From Rhodococcus sp. H36-A4 (GTDB taxonomy: Bacteria; Actinomycetota; Actinomycetes; Mycobacteriales; Mycobacteriaceae): a stretch of 64,000 nt of DNA. Position numbers and translations under genes: made by a program. Under the pieces are notes generated by a model. The model worked only from the letters and a program-made list of their open reading frames with translations. It made no database searches and was not told the origin of the DNA. Each line of letters opens with the position of its first letter. Positions within the stretch are counted from its first letter, which is position 1. Below, piece after piece: positions 59,255-64,000 of this stretch. The stretch is from contig NZ_JAPVLQ010000001.1 of assembly GCF_027158005.1 (NCBI RefSeq), positions 434,001 through 498,000 of the forward strand. The letters run 5' to 3'.

Positions 59255-60312
59255 TGTTTTCTACCTTCCCGAGCCAACAACCACACGAAATATGCCCCAC
59301 CGATGGACACCGTCACGACACCGACCGGCAACTGCGTCGGCGCGAATATGCGCTGCGCGGCATAGTCACTGACGAGCAGTAGCAGTGCACCCATCACCGC
59401 CGAGGGAATCAGCGCGACACCCGCAGTCTTGGTCAAGCGTCGAACCAGCTGCGGCGCAGCGAGCGAGATGAACGAGATCGGACCGGCCACTGCCGTGACG
59501 AGCGCGGTCAGCGCCACGCCGAGAACGATCAGTATCAGCCGCGTCGGCTCCGCCCGGATACCGAGCGCTTTTGCTGCGTCGTCGCCCATCTCGAGCATCC
59601 GTAGGCGCCCCGCGAAGATGGCCAGCAGCGGCGTGAGAACGACCAACACGATCACCACCGGACGTACCTGCCCCCAGCTGAGACCGTTGAGAGTCCCCGC
59701 GCCCCACACCGCTGCGGCCAGGGCATCCGAGAGGTCGGCTTTGACGATCAACCAGGTGTTGACCGACGCCAGGATCGCGCTGATCGCAATACCGACGATG
59801 ATCAGCCGAAAACCTTGTACACCACGTTTGAAAGCGAGGACGTACACCACTGCAGCAGTAGAGATCCCACCGACGAAGGCGCCCACGCCGGTGGGATAGT
59901 AGCCACCTCCCAGCGCGAGGATGACGATCAGCGCACCGGTGTACGAGCCGGTGTCGAAGCCGATAATGTCAGGGCTTCCCAACGGATTCCGCGTCAGCGA
60001 TTGGAAGATCGCACCCGACACACCCAGAGCACCACCGAGAAGCAAAGCCAGGGCTACCCTCGGGAATCGCCACTCCATGACGATCAGTTCGGTGAACCTT
60101 CCGGCATCGGAAAACACCGCGGCCAGTACTTCGCCCGGCGCGATGTAGTAGTCACCGGTGCCGAGCGCTAGGACAGCGACGGCGAGCGATACGAGCGCCA
60201 GAAGGCAGCAGACCACCACGGTGCGGATGTCTACCCGCCCGCTGAGCTTGTCACCGGCAAGGCGAATGATGCGAACTCTGCGACCGAAATCGACCTCGGT
60301 CTCGGTCGTCAC
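59251..60312 (-). CDS. Ferric-siderophore permease FecCD family, subunit 2 (FepG-like)
   Basis: A 353-residue, roughly ten-helix permease. FecCD motifs are RFPRVALALLLGGALGVSGAIFQSLTRNPLGSPDIIGF and, near the C-terminus, GPISFISLAAPQLVRRL, the region that contacts the ATPase. The GTG at 60312 overlaps the stop of the first permease; the longer frame to 60771 is antisense-like noise. It works with the lipoprotein at 35692-36693 by inference. Confidence 0.92.
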   Translation of the reverse strand: MTTETEVDFGRRVRIIRLAGDKLSGRVDIRTVVVCCLLALVSLAVAVLALGTGDYYIAPGEVLAAVFSDAGRFTELIVMEWRFPRVALALLLGGALGVSGAIFQSLTRNPLGSPDIIGFDTGSYTGALIVILALGGGYYPTGVGAFVGGISTAAVVYVLAFKRGVQGFRLIIVGIAISAILASVNTWLIVKADLSDALAAAVWGAGTLNGLSWGQVRPVVIVLVVLTPLLAIFAGRLRMLEMGDDAAKALGIRAEPTRLILIVLGVALTALVTAVAGPISFISLAAPQLVRRLTKTAGVALIPSAVMGALLLLVSDYAAQRIFAPTQLPVGVVTVSIGGAYFVWLLAREGRKQ

Positions 60313-61370
60313 AGCCCACTGACTTTCTTGCGGCGCACGAGAAAGATGAGCACTGGCGCTCCGACGAACGCGGTGACGATCCCGACCTGCAGTTCGCCAG
60401 GCCTGATGACCAGTCGCCCGACGATGTCGGAGAGCAGCAGCAGGCACGGCGCCGCCACCACGGTGTACAGGAGGATCCATCGCTGATCTGGTCCGACGAA
60501 CCACCGCACCATGTGCGGAATCATCAAGCCGACGAAGCCGATCGGACCTGCGGCCGCCGTCGCAGCACCGGCAAGAAGAGTGACTGCAATGACGCCGATC
60601 ACCCGGGTGCTGTTCACCTTCGCACCCAGCGACCGAGCGAGATCGTCTCCGAGCGCAAGTGCATTGAGGGGTCGCGCGATGACGAGTGCGAGCACCGAAC
60701 CGACGATGACGAACGGCGAGATCGCCAATGAAATGTCCAGTCCTCGACCAGCCAAAGAACCAGCACCCCACAATCGCATCTTGTCGAACGCATCGGGATC
60801 GAGCAGCAGCATGCCGGAAGTGATGCCCCCGAGCACCGCGGACAGCGCAATTCCGGACAGCGTGAGCCTGATCGGAGTCGCACCGGCTCGTGACATGGAT
60901 CCGAGTGCATACACCGCCACCGTCGCGAGGATGGCGCCGAGGAACGCGAACCAGATATAGGACCAGATCCCGGTGAATCCCAGCATGCCGACAGCGAGTG
61001 CGACGAAGAAGGCCGCACCGGCGTTGACTCCGAGGATGCCCGGGTCCGCCAACGGGTTACGCGTCATAGCCTGAATAAGCGCGCCGCTGACACCGAGAGC
61101 GACACCTACGATCAACCCCAGCACCGTCCGCGGTACACGGATCTCGCGGATGATGACGTGGTTGCTCGACTCGTCGAAGTGCAGCAGCGCATTCCAGACC
61201 TCACTCGGCGGAATGTACTTGGTGCCGACCGCGACACTGAACAGGCAGATCGCGGCCAGAACGCCGAGCAGAACGAGAAGGCCGAGAGCGCGGCGCGAGT
61301 TCGTCTCGGCGAGCCCACCGGACTGTTCGAGCCTGTCGGCCTCATCGGTCTTCTTCGTTGCCACAGGCAT
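60309..61370 (-). CDS. Ferric-siderophore permease FecCD family, subunit 1 (FepD-like)
   Basis: A 353-residue permease partner with VPRTVLGLIVGVALGVSGALIQAMTRNPLADPGILG and GPIGFVGLMIPHMVRWFVG. ATG 61370 gives a polar N-terminal tail before the first helix; the open frame to 61538 overlaps the HIT gene and is rejected. The gene begins only seven bases after the HIT stop, and no iron box is visible near it. Transcription from the HIT promoter or from an unseen promoter inside the HIT gene is possible. Confidence 0.92.
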   Translation of the reverse strand: MPVATKKTDEADRLEQSGGLAETNSRRALGLLVLLGVLAAICLFSVAVGTKYIPPSEVWNALLHFDESSNHVIIREIRVPRTVLGLIVGVALGVSGALIQAMTRNPLADPGILGVNAGAAFFVALAVGMLGFTGIWSYIWFAFLGAILATVAVYALGSMSRAGATPIRLTLSGIALSAVLGGITSGMLLLDPDAFDKMRLWGAGSLAGRGLDISLAISPFVIVGSVLALVIARPLNALALGDDLARSLGAKVNSTRVIGVIAVTLLAGAATAAAGPIGFVGLMIPHMVRWFVGPDQRWILLYTVVAAPCLLLLSDIVGRLVIRPGELQVGIVTAFVGAPVLIFLVRRKKVSGL

Positions 61371-61377
61371 GGATCGA

Positions 61378-61797
61378 TTACCCCAAAGCGTCCGCGATAT
61401 GTGCAGCCTGGGTGTCGAGCTCGGCGCGTTCGGGGGAAGTCGGTCGGGCACGAAGACCGAATCCGTCACCCGAGGTACGCGGAATGACATGAAGATGGAC
61501 ATGGAAGATTTCCTGGCCTGCGATTTCGCCGTCCGCAAGAAACAGATTCACCCCCGCGCATCGGGGGTCGCTCGCCCGCAGCGCGGCCGCGATCTTCTGC
61601 CCGACGACGAACAGATGACCGCCGGTGTCCGGCTCCAACTCCGCCAACGAGCGAGCCTGCTTCTTCGGGACCACCAGAACGTGCCCACGCGTGACCGGCC
61701 GGATGTCCATGAACGCGATGACCACGTCGTCCTCGTAGACGCGAGACGATTCCGCGTTCCCTGCAATGATTTCGGCAAAGATCGTATAGGGGTTCAC
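61378..61797 (-). CDS. HIT-family nucleotide-binding protein
   Basis: A 139-residue histidine-triad protein with the motif HVHLHVIPR and the upstream GHVLVVPKKQARSL block. HIT proteins hydrolyse nucleoside phosphoramidates or dinucleoside polyphosphates; the M. tuberculosis counterpart I recall is Rv0759c. The GTG at 61797 is eight bases after TAGACT (61811-61806), so it is probably leaderless. Confidence 0.9.
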   Translation of the reverse strand: MNPYTIFAEIIAGNAESSRVYEDDVVIAFMDIRPVTRGHVLVVPKKQARSLAELEPDTGGHLFVVGQKIAAALRASDPRCAGVNLFLADGEIAGQEIFHVHLHVIPRTSGDGFGLRARPTSPERAELDTQAAHIADALG

Positions 61798-61805
61798 AAA
61801 GAGAC

Positions 61806-61811
61806 AGTCTA
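61806..61811 (-). promoter_or_regulatory. -10 element (TAGACT) of leaderless HIT gene
   Basis: TAGACT on the minus strand followed by eight bases and the GTG start; possibly also drives the iron-uptake genes downstream. Confidence 0.4.
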
Positions 61812-61837
61812 GAACTGCACCGAAACGGTGCTGCGAT

Positions 61838-61843
61838 TAAAGT
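61838..61843 (+). promoter_or_regulatory. -10 element (TAAAGT) of leaderless HAD gene
   Basis: TAAAGT is followed by six bases and the ATG at 61850; no ribosome site is present. Confidence 0.45.
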
Positions 61844-61849
61844 CTGACC

Positions 61850-62653
61850 ATGAGTATCTTGGGCGGCGTTCTGTTCGACATCGACGGGGTGCTCGTCACG
61901 TCGTGGAAGCCTCTCCCGGGTGCCCGCGAGACTCTCGACTATCTCGACCGCAAGGACATCGCCCGCGCGTTCCTGACGAACACCACCTCGAAAACTCGTA
62001 CACAGATCGCGGAGTCGTTGACAGGAGTCGGTCTTCCGGTCCTTGCCGACGACATCGTCACGGCCGCGAGCCTCACCGCAGACCACCTGCGCGAAACCTA
62101 CCCGGGCGCTTCCGTCGTACTCGTCAACAACGGCGACATCGCTGGCGACATGCCGGGAATCGAGTTCGTGGACGAGTCGTCCACGCACGATCCCGACGTC
62201 GTCGTCGTCGGCGGGGCAGGTCCCGAGTTCACCCACGAGCGCCTGAGCCGAGTCTACGACTGGCTGTGCCGCGGCATCCCCGTCGTCGCAATGCATCGAA
62301 GTCTCATGTGGACCAGCGGATCCGGACTCCGCATCGACACCGGAATGTATCTCGTCGGCATGGAGAAGGCATCCGGACACACTGCGCAAGCCATCGGAAA
62401 GCCTGCGCCACTTGGCTTTCAGACCGCCGCCGAAAGAATGGGCGCCGACCCGGTCGACGTCGTCATGGTCGGTGACGACATCGACAACGACGTACTCGCA
62501 GCCCAGGTCGTCGGCATGACCGGTGTCCTGGTTCGCACCGGAAAGTTCCGCCAGGACGCCCTCGACCGCCGAGCCAAGAACGAATTCGGTCTGCAGCCGA
62601 ATCACGTCATCGGTTCGGTGGCCGATCTGCCGGAGCTACTAGAGAATCGGTGA
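61850..62653 (+). CDS. HAD superfamily (subclass IIA) phosphatase
   Basis: A 267-residue HAD hydrolase. Motif I is LFDIDGVLVT (nucleophile first Asp), motif II Thr in FLTNTTSKT, motif III Lys in AIGKPAPLGF and motif IV in MVGDDIDND. The C2-type cap and overall length resemble NagD/LHPP phosphatases; the substrate is unknown. Its 3' end overlaps the 3' end of purB by 15 bases. Confidence 0.88.
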   Translation: MSILGGVLFDIDGVLVTSWKPLPGARETLDYLDRKDIARAFLTNTTSKTRTQIAESLTGVGLPVLADDIVTAASLTADHLRETYPGASVVLVNNGDIAGDMPGIEFVDESSTHDPDVVVVGGAGPEFTHERLSRVYDWLCRGIPVVAMHRSLMWTSGSGLRIDTGMYLVGMEKASGHTAQAIGKPAPLGFQTAAERMGADPVDVVMVGDDIDNDVLAAQVVGMTGVLVRTGKFRQDALDRRAKNEFGLQPNHVIGSVADLPELLENR

Positions 62654-64000
62654 CGGAGAGTACTTCGCAGCTTCTGGGAACTGCGCGATCAGCGTCTCGA
62701 CGTCGGAGACGACGGCCGCGACCTGCGATTCCGACGAGCCGATGAACGCCGACTTGTCGGCAAGAGCGGCATCGAGACCTGCGCGATCGAGCGGGATGCG
62801 GTCATCGGCGGCGAGGCGATCCAGCAAATCCGGATCCTGCCCCTGCTCCCGCATCGCGAGTGCGACAGCGACAGCGTGTTCCTTGATGGCCTCATGTGCC
62901 GTTTCACGACCGACCCCGGCGCGAACGGAAGCCATGAGCACCTTCGTCGTCGCGAGGAACGGCAGGTAGCGCGTGAGTTCCTTGGCGATGACGGCCGGGT
63001 ACGCACCGAACTCGTCGAGCACCGTCAGGAAAGTCTCGATCATGCCGTCGATTGCGAAGAACGCATCCGGTAGCGCGACGCGGCGGACGACCGAGCAGAA
63101 GACGTCGCCCTCGTTCCACTGCGCGCCTGCCAGTTCGGCCGCCATCGATCCGTAACCGCGCAACACCACCTGCAGACCGTTGACGCGCTCACACGAACGC
63201 GTGTTCATCTTGTGTGGCATCGCCGAAGAGCCGACCTGACCGGGCTGGAAGCCCTCGGTCACCAGCTCGTGGCCTGCCATCAACCGAACCGTATGAGCGA
63301 ACGAGGAAGGTGCGGCCCCGATCTGAACGAGGGCGGATACGACGTCGTGGTCGAGCGAGCGAGGGTAGACCTGACCGACGCTGGTGAGCACGTGCCGGAA
63401 CCCGAGGTGGTCGGCGACGATGCGCTCCAGAGCGGTCAACTTCGAGGCGTCTCCCCCGAACAGGTCGAGCATGTCCTGCGAGGTACCCATCGGGCCCTTG
63501 ATACCGCGAAGGGGGTAACGCGCGATCAGCTCCTGCATCCGAGCGAGGCCGATCAACAGCTCGTCCGCCGCCGATGCAAAGCGCTTGCCGAGGGTCGTTG
63601 CCTGCGCGGCGACATTGTGACTGCGCCCTGCCATCACGAGGGAGGAGTATTCCGCGGCGCGTTCGGCGAGCCGCGCAGCAACGGCCACACCGTGACTGTG
63701 GACGTGTTCCATCGAGCGAAGAATCTGCAGCTGCTCGACGTTCTCGGTCAGGTCACGAGAAGTCAAACCCTTGTGGATGTGCTCGTGGCCCGCGAGTGCG
63801 TTGAACTCCTCGATACGGGCCTTGACGTCGTGGCGGGTGACACGCTCACGCGCAGCGATCGATGCGAGGTCGACGGTGCCGATCACGTTCTCGTAGTCGT
63901 TGATCGCGGCAGTGGGCACATCGACACCGAGGGTGGCCTGCGCTTTGAGAACGGCCAGCCACAGCTGGCGTTCGAGGACGATCTTGTGCTCCGGAGACCA
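62639..64000 (-). CDS. purB: Adenylosuccinate lyase, N-terminus cut by window edge
   Basis: PurB cleaves SAICAR and adenylosuccinate, releasing fumarate. The frame is open from the right edge, which starts at WSPEHKIVLERQLWLAVLKA, to a TAG at 62639, 453 residues. The catalytic His lies in TSRDLTENVEQ/AGRSHNVAAQ blocks and the flexible loop is the signature GSSAMPHKMNTRSCERV. Perhaps 20 N-terminal residues are missing. Together with purC, purF, purL, purM, purQ and purS it supplies part of the IMP pathway in this region. Confidence 0.95.
   Translation of the reverse strand, partial: WSPEHKIVLERQLWLAVLKAQATLGVDVPTAAINDYENVIGTVDLASIAARERVTRHDVKARIEEFNALAGHEHIHKGLTSRDLTENVEQLQILRSMEHVHSHGVAVAARLAERAAEYSSLVMAGRSHNVAAQATTLGKRFASAADELLIGLARMQELIARYPLRGIKGPMGTSQDMLDLFGGDASKLTALERIVADHLGFRHVLTSVGQVYPRSLDHDVVSALVQIGAAPSSFAHTVRLMAGHELVTEGFQPGQVGSSAMPHKMNTRSCERVNGLQVVLRGYGSMAAELAGAQWNEGDVFCSVVRRVALPDAFFAIDGMIETFLTVLDEFGAYPAVIAKELTRYLPFLATTKVLMASVRAGVGRETAHEAIKEHAVAVALAMREQGQDPDLLDRLAADDRIPLDRAGLDAALADKSAFIGSSESQVAAVVSDVETLIAQFPEAAKYSPSPIL

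Noticed and set aside
61371-61538. Longer N-terminus for the first FecCD permease
   Set aside because: It would overlap the HIT gene in a different frame and has no membrane or family character.

Overview
The window is a high-GC actinobacterial chromosome segment, most likely Rhodococcus or a close relative. The evidence is the codon use, mycobacteria-like gene content, leaderless promoters with TANNNT -10 elements, IdeR/DtxR-type iron boxes and a mixed catechol/hydroxamate siderophore locus of the heterobactin kind. Much of it follows the gene neighbourhood I remember from Mycobacterium tuberculosis (purB, purC, ptrB, emrB, purS, purQ, M18 peptidase, purL, purF, purM, DUF3073, ygfZ-like, ADC lyase, nitrobindin-like). 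Accessory blocks are inserted into it.

Left part (1-31 kb): a truncated secreted PE-PPE/cutinase-like protein; a tiny membrane ORF coupled to a nitrobindin-like protein; the cytochrome bd operon cydABDC; pabC and ygfZ, divergent across three 32-bp repeats; DUF3073; then purM, purF, an SCP2-like protein, a CPBP protease, a membrane alpha/beta hydrolase and purL. Next come an M18 aminopeptidase, a VOC protein, purQ and purS, an MBL-fold hydrolase, a lipoprotein, a DUF2334 protein and a glutathione peroxidase. A C4-dicarboxylate transporter (dctA) faces its likely two-component regulator. Oligopeptidase B and purC follow. Purine synthesis is therefore represented by seven genes (purB, purC, purF, purL, purM, purQ, purS) in several transcription units.

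Right part (31-61 kb): an MFS exporter and then a siderophore island. A long minus-strand operon runs from an ornithine N5-monooxygenase through two ABC half-transporters, an isochorismatase, a DHB-AMP ligase, a 4204-residue NRPS, a binding lipoprotein, a free aryl carrier protein and a siderophore-interacting protein fused to a methyltransferase-like domain. A second siderophore-interacting protein with its own iron box follows. Isochorismate synthase and DHB dehydrogenase diverge from the monooxygenase across two iron boxes. FecCD/FecCD/ATPase uptake genes complete the set. The NRPS reads C-A-T-E-C-T-C-A-T-C-A-T. My reading of its specificity codes is Arg (epimerised), Gly and N5-hydroxy-Orn, which points to a heterobactin-type product. 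The orphan C-T pair and the absence of a thioesterase are the oddest points.

The right edge holds a HIT protein, a HAD hydrolase and the truncated purB. No rRNA, tRNA, CRISPR array, transposase or prophage gene was seen.
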